From Branchiostoma lanceolatum (taxonomy: Eukaryota > Chordata > Leptocardii > Amphioxiformes > Branchiostomatidae): DNA of 64,000 bases. Position numbers and translations under genes: made by a program. How positions within the stretch are numbered: position 1 is the first letter of the stretch; each line of letters begins with the position of its first letter. Location: NCBI RefSeq assembly GCF_035083965.1, contig NC_089722.1, positions 20,763,142 to 20,827,141 on the forward strand. The letters are read 5' to 3'. Of the stretch, positions 1-16,000 are shown piece by piece. Below the pieces are notes generated by a model. That model saw nothing but the letters and a program-made list of their open reading frames with translations. It made no database searches and was not told the DNA's origin.

Positions 1-634
1 AGGCTTTGGGTTAGTTCAAACAATTTGATACTTACGTTACTATCCTTTTTTCCTTCAAGTCTAAACAAACAATGTTTTCACACAAAATAAAGGCTTTTTG
101 GGTGTTTTTTCAACAATACTGTACATCAATTTATTTTTATGGGGATTTAATTTTGCAGTTGGAATGGAAAGGAGGTTTCCTCGGTGTTTCAACTTCACAG
201 TCGAAACAATGCTTTGGCACAATTAGACATATTCGCGGTGTGAAGGTTTCGCAGCGGAGGGGCACTGCGGAAACCACCTTCACGAATGTTTCAAGACTTA
301 CCATATCCTACTTTCGGACATCCTTTCAACACCAGTGCAACCTCCTTGGCCAAAGTGACTCCACAATTACAAATAGCGTACAAGCTAACACGATGTGACA
401 GAAACACTCAGCCTTTTGTGGGCAATCACGGAAGCATGCAAGGTTTATCATGGCACTGATTATGCCTCTGCAGAGACACGAATACTGAGAAGCCCATCAG
501 TCCATCATCTGGGCAGAGATGGCGCAGGAAATAATGACGGCGGCTAATAACCAACGAGATTACCTGTCAACCACAACTCAAGGGGTCATAAAAATCATGC
601 ATAAATTTGATATACAAGTTATATAAACATGTTG

Positions 635-973
635 CAGGCCTCGAGATGCTGGGTGTGTATGCACTTTTGTGCTAACAAAATTGGAGCTATATACTGTACC
701 TAATTTTTCACTGTGGGTGTATCAGTGTACCTTTGTGTAGGGTTAAGAACACAAAGGTACTATTGTGCACGAGTGTATACAGCATATTCTAGATCTTGAC
801 ATTCAAGAGTAAAAAAAAATACTAAAACCTTTGTTGTATTACTTGTTTAAAAGTTTAAAGTTAGCTATTGAAGTTGAGCTTGACACTGTGTTGGTAGGCT
901 TTGCTGAAAATCTTCTTTACTTCAGTGTTGTGCATCTAAAATCTTTGCACCTATTCCAAAATTTCGAGCCTTG
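635..973 (-). mobile_element. hAT-like non-autonomous element, diverged copy
   Basis: Ends CAGGCCTCGAGAT and ATTTCGAGCCTTG are imperfect inverted repeats. The interior matches the reverse complement of the element at 17505-17922 over most of its length (shared blocks such as AAAATTGGAGCT and TAGGGTTAAG). No ORF, so it is non-autonomous. No clear target-site duplication remains, consistent with an old insertion. Confidence 0.65.
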
Positions 974-1154
974 TTGTAGTTCACCTATAGCACAGAATGT
1001 ACAGAAGTGATTCTCTTTCCTGCGATGCAATATTTCTTTTCATTCTTAGCAACCGCCACTAATACCTCTATACCAGGTTTAACTGTAAGATATTATCTTT
1101 CAACCCTAGGTAATTGTTCTATATCATCATGATATAGAACTATATCATCATGAT

Positions 1155-1220
1155 ATAGAAGCTGGTGTGTTACGCCTGATGGCGGTTATACCGGCTATAT
1201 AGATATAGATATAGAGATGA
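1155..1220 (+). mobile_element. LINE 3'-end fragment (tail only)
   Basis: CTGGTGTGTTACGCC, then TTATACCGGCTATA and an ATAGAT-type tail, match the 3' untranslated end of the LINE fragment at 44742-45065. This is a 5'-truncated insertion. Confidence 0.5.
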
Positions 1221-1696
1221 TAACTGGTTTATCTTAGACCCATTAACACATCATGCTATTCAGAGCTATGTGAGGTACAGCACTAGGAAGATATTACAAG
1301 ATCAACTGTGGTCGCGGGCGAAATGTGATCTTCAGCATGGACTGACTCTATCGGCTAATTATTCCTTCTTCTGCTGAATTCTCCGATCCATGCGCCCGTA
1401 TACATAGGAGAGCCTGGTGGAGGCTACCATTTTCTCCCTACCAAGAAATTAAAACCATGCAAACTTAAATGCATTTACAGTACTTCCCAGAGGCCTGGCA
1501 TAATTCATAGCTAACCGCTCTGTGCTTCATTGAAAATTCCCTGCCTTCAGCACAGCTCAGGGATTGATTATCGGATTTCCTCTTTCCTTGGGCTGAACTT
1601 CCATCATAAGTGCATGCTTGCACTTCTGCAGACGTTAACTAATCTTGAGAAGTTTCTCAGGCAGATTCTTTGCATGAAGATGATTTCATTTTCAGT

Positions 1697-2050
1697 GCCC
1701 GTCTGTGTGTTTACTTGTGCTTCTGTAGTAATTTGATTACAGCAGAGTAGCATGAAGTGAAGAGGAAAATGGTGTAACTACAGACTGACAGTAAGTGGAG
1801 GTCAAACCTGAGGTGCAACAGAAAGTTAGGTCAAAGGTCCAAGACTAGGTTATCTCATTTCCTGTCTTCAGTTTCCTGCTATGTGCAGTTGTCTTCCATC
1901 AAGAAGTATTACCAAGAGCAGGTGGGAAAAATGCATTTTCCATGTACAAAATCAGCGAGATATTCAGGAAACGAGATTAAAACAAGAAATTTACTTAGTA
2001 CATGTAAAACTATTTCACAGAGGCATGAGAACTTCCTTTTTTTTTCTTTC
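1697..2050 (+). repeat. Interspersed repeat family D, copy 1
   Basis: Shares ordered blocks (GTGTTTACTTGTG, ACTGACAG, AAGTTAGGTCAAAGGTC, ATCTCATTTCCTGTCT) with 30895-31165 and 43825-44155. Family not identified; no coding capacity seen. Confidence 0.5.
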
Positions 2051-2399
2051 TGTTGTCCCTTTAAATATTCACAAAGTTAACATGAGCTGTTATGTGCTGC
2101 TTTCTACCTTAAACAGTGTGCTAAAATAATATTCCGTTAACAAAATCAACTTCGGTTCATTTGAAATTCACTCAACAGTGGAGTTTGCACACACATGAAT
2201 TATTAAAAACCCAAATTCATTTTAGCAAAAGCAAACTTTACCAAAGCATTCACTTCGAGGTACTAATTAGGAAGTGCCTACTGACTTAGTGATTATTTAC
2301 ATACAACTTGGTTGAACTAATATCACAAAAGATGCAACTCATACAAAGTTGTTCCTTTTTGTCTGAGTTCTTTGATAATAATTCAAGCTCTGAAGAGCA

Positions 2400-2502
2400 G
2401 TAGGTTTTCTGATTTAAGTTTTCTGTACACCCAAAGTTTTTTCTGTGCATCAAAAAGTTTTTAGGTTGGGTGCACCTGTTCCAAAAAAATTAATTTCGAG
2501 CC
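2400..2502 (+). mobile_element. Fragment of the same hAT-like element
   Basis: Repeated GGGTGCACC-type words and the terminal motif ATTTCGAGCCC match the end of the element at 17505-17922. Only one end is recognisable. Confidence 0.5.
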
Positions 2503-5110
2503 CGGTTCAGAATGACCGAACGGTGAACAGTCCAAATGACCTTTGAATCTAGAGAGAGCAACACTAATTGTCTGCTTACTCATTAATAATGATAATGGAG
2601 GTCACCATAGAGTCCAAAGTAATCCATCCCTGCATTTGTGCTAATGTTTAACTGTCTCATTCCAACTGAACGTAAGGGAAAGACAGATAAAACGGGAAGA
2701 TGACCCAAAATAACCTACATTCTGGTACTGATGCATCCCCAGATTCCCTATCTTGCCATTGAACAGGCTTAGCTTCTGGCTTTCTGGAGACTTTCCCTGC
2801 GCTGGTGAATAATATATACGCTTCTCTGATTCTGACCATTGAGGCCCGGTTTCTTAAGGCGACACAAATGTTGACGCAGTACTCTACTGTGATAACAATA
2901 GCAGACCCTTAGGTCTTTCATTTTTCATTGGAGCGTAAATATGCAACTATGCCCACTGATAAAATATGCAGGATTTCTACTCTGCTTTCGATGCTTTCTT
3001 TTCAAATCAGATATTGTGAGGAGGACTTGTGAAACATTCATGGAATGCTGTAACTATTCAGAACATTGATTACCACACAAAACACTTTTATATGTTAATG
3101 CCCTAATTCTAAATATGTAACAATTCTTAGATGAACAAAGGCCAAAATAATAGACAAATAAACAATGATAATACATTAGTGGGTACCTTTTGTATTTACC
3201 ATATGGTTACTTACCTACAATGTGGCTCAAACCTGTACCAATATCTATCTAATATCATTATCTATCAAGCTCCTAATAAGTGGACTTTGACTCTAACAAT
3301 GCATATCAAAACGGGATTTACATCACCGACCAAATCGTGAGCCCTACCCTCCGTAAATGTCACCTGTTTGAAAAGAAGAATAATTGCTGCAAATGTCAAA
3401 GCGTATGCACCCTACTCTCCGCAATCAATCATGGAAATATAACAGGTGTATCGAACAAAGAGATTTATTAGTCGACAGCTACTAGAGAAAACAAACAAAC
3501 GTTTCATGTTGGTAAAAGTAGTTTCAGTATGTAAATGTCAAAGGGGATGAAGCAAACTTTTGATGTCATAATGAATGACTTTGTATTCCTCTATCGCCCC
3601 AAGGACAAGGATGACAATATTTGTTTAGAATAAGCAGTGAGGTGACAAGTCTATAATGGGAGTGCTGACATCACTTTGCATGTAAACACGACCGGTGGTG
3701 TGATGACAAAAGGGGAGGGGCCACACTGTGTACAGTACAGGGCGTTTACATGGCTGTGCCCTTGATAAAATAAGGGCAGCTAGACTGCAAGTAGGCACCA
3801 AATATAATCTACAAACAAAGACATAACTGTCACACCCATGTTTACATGTTACACCTGTAACGTAAACATTATGACTAAACAACAAGACGGAAAGAAAAGA
3901 CAGCTATGTTGTCTGCTCTTCCCTTCAATGCAATGAGGTCATTCTAGGCGAATAGGTAGAAAACCAATTTCAGTACATCAGCAAGCAGTCCCCATGTGTC
4001 ATAACATTCAATTTCTCTGTAAAAGGCCAAAGGTTTAGGCCTGAGTCGCCTGGCTTACTTTATTGAAGGGTTTGATACAGTGGCAAAAACTACAAGTTGA
4101 TTACTTAACACCGAATATAACCCAGGGGGCCAACAGTCACGGATCACTGCCAACACTCTACGGTGAATGTTGATAAATTCTTCCATTACTTGCCTTTCAG
4201 TTGATTACAAAGACATTTTATGGAAATGTGAACAGACAAGAATGTGTTTAAGCTATCGAGATGGCTTCTCAAACTATTAGTCGTGGTTTGCGCACCCACT
4301 GGTAGCACTATGGTAATCTATGAATATCTGTATGATGAATGCTTAAACGTTCGTGTGGGGTTAAGCTACATATGCCCATTGGTCCTATAATCAATAAAAA
4401 TTTACATTTTTCTGAGAGATTTTTTTAAATCAAAGGCTTGCTCTATTTGGTACTGCTATGGGATTGAATACAACCACCTGTGATGTCCAAGTCTTGTAAA
4501 TTTGAAGTGCTGATTTAACCTTCTCCCTGCTGCCTAAACCTGTAACCAATAGAGAATTTGGTAGCCAAGTGGCTACTTCAGGGACGAAGATGAAGGTTAA
4601 CATACCTATACTCTACTAAACAACAGATTGACCATTCTGATTTTTCTACCTCATGAATGAAATTATATGCTGTATGCCTGGAGCTCAACCCCAAAATTAA
4701 TTATTATGTAAATTAGCTATTAGCAGGCTGAACGAATGAACACATACTCAAAACCATAATACTAATTCAATGACAACCGATAGACCATATAGTAGTGATA
4801 TGCATTCAAAACTCTTGGTTGTCTGTTAAATCTCCCGAGGGCTACGCTAACGAAACCGTAACCACCTTTCGTGTAAGGGCCCCAACCGGCACCTAGATCC
4901 ACAGTTCCATAATTAGTTCTGTGCACATTATAACACAAAGCCACCTGCCTCCACATCTCGGAATGTTCAGGCCTCCAGTGATGCATAGCCCAGTGAGATG
5001 GGCTATGATCAGCGGAGGAGCCAAGCTCATCAAGTGTATCACAACATCCACAAATGCCTCAGAACCCTCAGGAATGTTTAGAAAGATATTGACATTGTCT
5101 GTGAACTTAC

Positions 5111-5666
5111 TGTCATCAGCTTGGGGCGCTGACAAGATGTCACTGTGTTTCTTCTTGACTTGCTCGACATTTTCTTGAATCTTGTCGATCATACCACGGA
5201 TTTCTTCCACCTAGGCGATCAAAGAGGCATCAAAAAGTTGTGTTGAAAACGCTTACATGTGTAGAAAATGCAACTGGCAAATTTCATAAAATCATTAATT
5301 ATGGAGTTATGGGAATATGGGGGAGGGGGCGACAAAATTATAGAGGATGGAGATGTTAATATTCTTATGTATGTCACAGACTGACCTCTTGGAAGAATTC
5401 GTCCATGAACCCTCCACTGTCCATGTTCACAGTTACCGCGTCTGGCCCCACATCGTCGTCGTCACTTTGGGCCTGGAATGCACAAAATCAGGATTTTTTA
5501 CAAGAATACAACGCTGATCATGTGGTGATCAATTTTTCAGGGCAAAGCAAATCCCCTGGGGGAGACACATCCCCCCGTTCGGCCGCCCTGGATGGGTACA
5601 GGGTTTTCGAGCGACATGTTTCAAGCTGAATCTCACCGCTTTCAGCGCCGCCAGCCGGTCCCTCAT
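5111..5666 (-). CDS. STX1: Syntaxin-1 family SNARE, 5' exons only (partial)
   Basis: Three exons on the minus strand: 5637-5666, 5386-5472 and 5111-5210, phases 0, 0 and 1, with GT donors and AG acceptors. They encode a start [10 protein letters not shown], an acidic stretch (QSDDDDVG), FMDEFFQE, and then [20 protein letters not shown], the start of the Habc regulatory domain of plasma-membrane syntaxins. Known family role: Qa-SNARE that pairs with SNAP-25 and synaptobrevin, and with Munc18, in exocytosis. The rest of Habc, the SNARE motif and the membrane anchor were not found in 1-5110, so intron 3 is at least 5 kb and the remaining exons probably lie outside the window. The gene is head-to-head with RAN, 2.1 kb apart. 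It could be the single pre-duplication counterpart of vertebrate STX1A/1B/2/3; sequence here cannot separate these. Confidence 0.9.
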
Positions 5667-7799
5667 GGTTGATGGTGTCCCTTATTCTTTCGGTGAATCT
5701 ATCCAGGTCCGGCGGAGAGAATATCCTAAATCTCCGTCGAATTTTCGGGGCTCGGATCGATCACCTCCCCTTGTCGTCCGGTCCTGTCCTCCGTTCACCG
5801 CTAAATTTCAATCACCGGACCACCTCCACCAGGCGCATGCCCAGATGTAATGGCCACACCCGGAAATTGCAAATTTTTAGGTAAAACGATCGGTAGAGTC
5901 ACAGAATTATGAACATGCGAGGTTCATTTCTCCTTTCGATGAGGAAAATTAGGTTGCATCTGGAAATATGTCGGACAGAATCAATAAAAACCCTCCCACT
6001 CGGTTCGACCCTGGCCGGTACCGGGAACGGTGAATTTTCCGACATATGTAAATAGAAATATTAAAATATCTGGAAATATATTTTGTTCGTAACATTCTCA
6101 CACAGAGAGAGATAGAGGCAGGCGAAGAAAGCTGTAGATTGGGAAGAAAGCCTCTAGATTTTAGGAAAATAAATGATAGAGACCCGCGGAGAAAGCTGCA
6201 GATTTGTATATTTGCATCTATGGGAAAAGTCAGGGGCCCCGTAAACGCTGTGGCCAACGAAGTTCTCCGGCACGTCCGTACATTTGATGCAAGTAGCGAA
6301 AATGTCCTTATATGGTTCGCTTAGTGTTCGGGAGGACCCGTGAGGTTTCCCGACTGCTTCCGACCACATGATATTTTGCGCGGTTTTTTGTCACCTGACC
6401 TATACCAGTTCAAACTGGTTACCATCCCTCCCTAATCTTCACGTTGGAAGCACGAACAGGTAAGGTTACGAGTGTCTGTAATCTACAGCGAATCCTTACC
6501 ATCCTTTGGCCAAACGCTAGGACAAAATATGCCTAAGAATCTGTGTGTCAAGGAAATGCCCTCAGTTTATAGATTGTGACCGAGAAATGATGTTCTACGC
6601 CGTGCAATGCACGGTATTCTAGACCTTTCGGTACCACTTGTAAGCCGCCATGACTCGTAGTGGTTGCGTCATTGAAGTGCAGCAGTTAAGGAATATACAA
6701 GACCAAATTAAGCAACGTTGTAGGCGCACGTTTTTGGGTGATGCGAGGAGGGTATATAGTGATTTCCGTTTTTATTTTTCTCATTTTCAAATCATTTTCA
6801 CTTCTGATACGCGATTGTTGGGGCCATGTTCCCGCGGAAATTTCCATCATGACCTCAAAAAGCTGACAAAAAACACGTGATGTCATTTTCATTCTTCAGA
6901 TTTTCTCGTTTATTAACATTTTTGTTCAGCTATTGTTTGTTTTCAATTCATGTGGGTGGGTTTTTTAAAAAGCAGACTATGTTGCTAAATTCTACGTTTT
7001 TTTGCTACTGCCCCCCTCCCCCTTGGCCGGGGCAAAACCATATTTCGTCCCTTTATGTCGTGCCAAGAGATGACTCCACATGACGTAAATGGTTGCCAGT
7101 GGTGACAAGAGAATTATCTAATGATATTTTGAATGATATTTAGTGAGGCTTAGAGTATGTAGGTGTATAAGCCCCCCTCCCCCATTTTGTACTTTGAGTA
7201 ATGTCATGTTTTGTGAATATTACATTGTCATATTAACGTTGCAAATATTACCTCTATACCTTTATATATAGGTTAAATTTGATGTTGTGGTCATACCCCA
7301 ATAGTATAATTCTGAAGAATGCAAACACAGTTTATTGGACCTACATTTGAGTATCGTGTCACAGTAATTATGGCCGAACAAGCATTCGAAGTAAAATAAA
7401 GGCTTTGACTTGACTTGACTTGACTTGACTAATGATATACATCACGATGATTTTTGCCAAGAAGTTTATGTTTTCGATGGCATTTGACTGTGTGTGTGTG
7501 TTTAAGTGAACAGCATAACTGGATAAGCTGTGAATGAATCCTCATCATATTTGGTAGGTGGGCATGGTTTGAAAAAATGGAGGTCAAGTTCAATAATGGG
7601 CTACCTAGCAGCTTTCAATGGTACTGAAGCAGAACTTTCAGTTTTGATATCGTGTGTTCTGGATATGCTATGGCCCTGGATTTTAAGTGGTAGATAGCGC
7701 TTGTTTTCTTCTGATATTAGTCCTCACTCACTGTGTAAGAATGTATGATAAATGTTATGTTTTGAATGTGTTTTTTAGAGTTCCCTGACTTGATCCAAA
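5667..7799. promoter_or_regulatory. STX1/RAN divergent intergenic region
   Basis: This 2.1-kb stretch separates the start codons of the divergently oriented STX1 and RAN genes and must hold both promoters. RAN has an acceptor at 7777-7778 just before its start codon, so at least one non-coding 5' exon should lie in here; I could not place it. A GCCGCCATGAC motif at 6646-6656 resembles a reversed YY1 site. At 7395-7434 an AATAAAGG followed by TGACT pentamers looks like the 3' tail of a retroelement. Confidence 0.5.
7400..7432 (+). repeat. (TTGAC)n pentamer tail
   Basis: AATAAAGGCT is followed by about five tandem TTGAC units. Short pentamer tails after an AATAAA are typical of non-LTR element 3' ends, but no body was recognised upstream. 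Confidence 0.5.
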
Positions 7800-11331
<3,532 letters not shown>

Positions 11332-13074
11332 ATACAAAAAGCACAAACTTCATGTCCAAAGGAATTCTTCCCTCCTTCCAGATGTTTCAACTTTTCCTCT
11401 GCAAGGACACTAGTGTATAATGCTCATATATCTCTTGAGGGGCATCATGGAGAGAGAGAAAACCTTTGATATCACATGGTAGATACCATGGCCATGTTTG
11501 GTATACATATAGTTTCCAAGCTGAGACAACAAGGATGACTTTTTTCAATTACGTCTTAACTTCAGGTTTCAATTCTCCAGTAAGATGTGTACGGTTTTGA
11601 GATGGAATGTACAAAAAGCTGTTACAAACAGCATGTATTTGGCTAGCCTAATCTGATGTGATAGTATCACTATGAGACTTAATGTATTTCTCTTAGAGCT
11701 TCACTATTTAGTATGTTAACGAGCCCCTGTGCCCCTGAGAATTCAGGTACTGTAGCAACCCCCTTAAGTTGTGTAAAAAATTTTATACGTTTTTCCGCAA
11801 AGATAGCTACACGAGGATACTAGTACAACCTGGACTTAAGTTTAGGGAGGGTTGTTTTCCATGGCTACGTGATGTGTATGTTTGATGTGAATGAGCTGTC
11901 AGTATGCTTAAGATCATTTCCTGTGTGTGGATGAGAGCAAAGCTTACATATTAGATGGGTGGCAGTATGGCCAGATATGTTATAAATATACCAGCATTCC
12001 CATAGCTTCAGTTTCTGTCATGTGTAACCACACTATTTGTATTCATTTGGACTTTTAAGATGACCACCTGAAGCAGAATAAACTATTGTATTGCATTTCA
12101 GGATGCATGGCTGTTTTTTTTTATGAACCCTTTGCCCAAGTAACCTAGAAACCAGTTTGAAGTTCTAGGTCTGAGTTTCATGTATATTTTATTCTGATGA
12201 AGCCTACTAGCCTTGACTATTTGTTGACTACCAGAAGGAGGCTAGATTTAAAAATCGCCACAGACTCAAGCATATTTTTCACCTGAAAATATATCACATT
12301 GGTTGGGGCTTGGGGACCTGCAAAGATACCATGGGTACTATCCTCCGTAGTAACTGCTGGCTAACCACTGGTTAACAAGCAAAAAGCTCGTAGGCTGATC
12401 GATTTTCATGCTGGGTGAGGGGATTTGTAGTTACTGGGATTTAAAAAAACTGCCCCTGCAGTTCTAGAGCAAGCTGCTCGGGGGCCCAAACCTACGCCAC
12501 TTTTTCCTCACATCACAAGCAATCTGCTACCAAAAGACTATAGCACATCCATGTCAAAAGATACGAAAGTTCTGCTGCAGTACCAAGATCACATACCGGG
12601 GGGCCCTAAATCCACCATGACCTTTGTCACCTATCCAAATATCATCGGAATCCATCCAGAGTTATGCTGACTACAACAATCAGACACACGAAAACTAAAT
12701 CTCCATTTTTCATGGAGATAAATATCAGACAAAAGACAAAGTATAGATATTCAATTCACTTCATTCTGGTAATCAGCTGTCTTTGTAGGGCATGAGAAAA
12801 CTTCATTTTGAAGTGCAGAATCTTGGTTGTCACTGCTTTGGTACAGTTTATCTACATGTAGCTGGCAGTCGTTACAGTACATCAAAAGCAATCCATGCTT
12901 CTATGTTGGCAGAACAACAGCATCCATGGGCCAAACAATATCCAGCCGGCCCCTGTATTGTTGGGCCCATGAATGCTCCCACCATAAGATCTGCTCCCAG
13001 CTTTGAGATTAGGTCTACAGTTTACAAAAGGCAAAATACTAGACTGGTAGAAAGGTAATTCTTGTCTCCACACA
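11332..13074. other. RAN 3' UTR and tail-to-tail RAN/BUD23 intergenic region
   Basis: The first 750 bp fit a RAN 3' UTR ending near 12100. The remainder, up to the BUD23 stop, contains no supported coding exon; a BUD23 polyadenylation signal was not placed. Confidence 0.5.
12077..12082 (+). terminator. RAN polyadenylation signal
   Basis: AATAAA, 746 bp after the RAN stop codon, in an otherwise non-coding 3' UTR-like stretch, followed by a T-rich run at 12113-12122. Confidence 0.65.
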
Positions 13075-16000
13075 TCAGAACTTGTTTGATCGCTTCCTCC
13101 CTGTGTACCTTGAGTCAGGTCTCACATCCCTGGGAGCACAAGGGGATTGAAAAGAAAGGTTTCAGCTGTATTTCGCCATAAGGCCCATGTTGATTTGATT
13201 ATATAGATGACATCCGCGCGTGCATCAATTTTCGCCCATTTCCAAAAATAAAACAAAGCTTTCTGTCATACAGTAAAGCAGCCACAAAATGAGCAAATAT
13301 ATGCCGAAAGTTGCAAAAAGATATTTCGGAAAACAAATACTAATGACGTAGAATGCCAAAGTTAAAGAATATGAGAATGAACAAAAATGAAGAATCCATT
13401 AATTGGTATACCATTCTCTGTCATTTGTTCAACCTTGTTGACCATGTAAATTTCATAATGACGGCCAACTTTTTTTATTCACACACTCATATCAGTTTTG
13501 GGGTTCTCAGAGGACGTCATCCATATAATCAAATCAACATGGCCTAAATATCTCTGTGTTGAAAAAAATAGTTTAATTTTTCCATAATGTTTTATATACC
13601 AACACAGATGAACATTCATTGTCAATTTTCTTCATAAACAGCCTTCATTCTTCCATCATTGATATAAAATATCCACAGCACGCCAACATATAGTCAGTGC
13701 AATCTCTGCTGTCTGGGGCTTTTATGGCCTCTCCCCGCAGTGCGATTCAATCAGACTAGCCAACATTTAAACTATTAATTGGTTAATTTTGTGTTAGGAA
13801 GGGAAAGGAAGTTTTAAGTCTGGGGTTCAAATAATTCTGTAGAACGCTCAATACATATATTTGCCTTGTCATGACTTTGCCGTAAGAGATCATCACGAAA
13901 ACAAAACCGCCGCAAACATTTCAAGATCTTCAGTACTCACTTTCCTTGTCGTCTCCTCCTTTCCTTCTTCTCCATTATCCAATCACGTGACTTCTTGACG
14001 GATTTACGAGTTTTTCCTTTCCCACGTTCCCTAAAATTAGGAGAAACACTTGGTCAGAGTTCTGCATCAGTTCATAGTTAGCAGCCCTGATACAAAACCA
14101 TTGCTCTGCTTCGATGTATTGTGACTTTTCTCAAACTCTGTATAAGCATGTTCATAGTTCCTAGGCTGCATGGTTCCAACTGTGCATGAGGGGGGTCAAA
14201 GGTGAAGGCTCCTGGCCTTCAACTTTTACCCATTACTCACCATGCCTCACACTGCGCATGTGCAGTTGAAACTGAACAGACTTATTCACGTGAAAATTTG
14301 GAACACTGCAATTTGTAGGCTTTATGGGAGTATTTTTTTGTTGTACAGTCAAACCTCTACATAAGGACCACCCGGCCAATGTGACGACCTTAAGCCTTAA
14401 TAATCTTGTCTATAGGTGACCACCTGTCCACATAGATGAGAGTGGTCTTCTTGAGCAGTTTTGACTGTAGTTGAAACTCACCTTATATCAGTGAAGTGTG
14501 CTTGATGCACTCTGTCATCAGTTCCAAGTGCCTGAAATAAGTAAGAACACACTGGTAAGGACATGGCATTAGCAGAATTGCCATTTAAAAAACTATCTGA
14601 AACAACTTTGTCCATGCTAACAATGTCACTACAACAATGCTCAACTGGAAGAAACAATTTTTCCTCCAAAAAGGGCAAGTGAGTAAAATGTACCTTTGGC
14701 AGTTTTGTCATGGTACCACCAGCAAATAAAACCAGAAAAAATCTGAAACACAGAAATGAGCAACAACATGTATTTCTTATCCAGCCAGAGTTCAATATAT
14801 ATATGAGCAGGTTTGATAATGATTCCAATCTTTAATTCCATAGCAATGTGCATTGTATTAAGTATAAAAGAACATCATTTTTTTCATTTTAAAGAATAAT
14901 ACCTGTTATTAGTTGATAGAAGAATATAACTTTTGAACACACTTTCTTATTTTCATATTTCTAAAGAATAATACCTAAGAATAACATCACTTTAGAAAAT
15001 CACCTATTTTGTTAAAAAATATCTGGTTTTAGTTGATAATTCATATCATTTAAGAAACTCACTTTTTTGCTCTTGTGCTGTTAGGAAAATCGACCACCAC
15101 CCCTCCGGAGAAGCCTGCCTTCATGGCCTGTGTTGTTATCAACTCCAGCTATGGAGTGGCAAAGGAGACAACATAAACTTTTCAAAAGTCAATGAGGTTG
15201 TCAAAACACAATATTCAAACTTTCACTTTAAACAAAGCCAGTCCTTTGACAAAAGAAATCTGAAAGCTGTGCTTTTTGTTTCTATGTTTGGTATAACCAG
15301 TAAATCCCTATGGGCATAACACACCAGTTTTGTACTGTAAGTACAAGTTGCATAAGACATTACTGATATGTTTTATTCACAGACACTCTTTTCAATAAGT
15401 GTGGTGTGCCCGAGGACCTCCTCAAACACGAGACCTCCGGATTTACATCCTATCTGAAAGGACGCCCCCAACCAAAGCTAGGTACTCATTTTCACCTGTC
15501 AGGTGACTTAATAGGTGTAAAGCATCTTTCCCAAAGGCACAACATTGAGGCCAGCTACCTGCTAGTGCAGGTAGACAATGAAATGCCTTCAATATGAGGA
15601 CACTTCTTACCTGGTCAGAGTTTTCAGGATACAGCTGAAGCACAGCCCTGGCACCACGTGCCTGTAGAGGAAACACAAAGACTGATAATCACCTTCAGAA
15701 AGTTTTGAACAACTATGATTTAAAAAATGAATGAAATTCAACCACAGCCCTAGATAGGGACCTATGGGGTATAATCTCAGGTCTCTTAATGCAACAGCAC
15801 AGTGACCTCACCACAGCAACACCGAGTCATTACACCCTACTCTTTTTGATAAGTGTGTTGGGTTCTTTTACATGCAGAGGTTTGATGCTTGAGTATAACG
15901 CCTGAAGCTCCCTCATACACAGGGCCGCAGGCTTTACGTCACCATCCGAAATGACAAATACAATCCCTTACAACATGTCTGAGCTGGGGCCAAACCTAGC

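Larger units (their letters stand above)
1..5110. other. Probable STX1 intron 3 (repeat-bearing, no exon recognised)
   Basis: No further syntaxin exon could be recognised on the minus strand. The stretch holds a hAT-like element (635-973), a partial copy of it (about 2400-2502), short AT palindromes (1110-1160), a LINE 3' fragment (about 1155-1220), and copies of two interspersed repeats (1255-1435 and about 1697-2050). A minus-strand open stretch runs on from exon 3 (4762-5110) without a recognised product. Confidence 0.5.

Noticed and set aside
14478..14853. Two minus-strand ORFs in the BUD23 3' half
   Set aside because: They are readthrough of exons 9 and 10 into introns; splice sites at 14694, 14742, 14482 and 14531 give the conserved protein.
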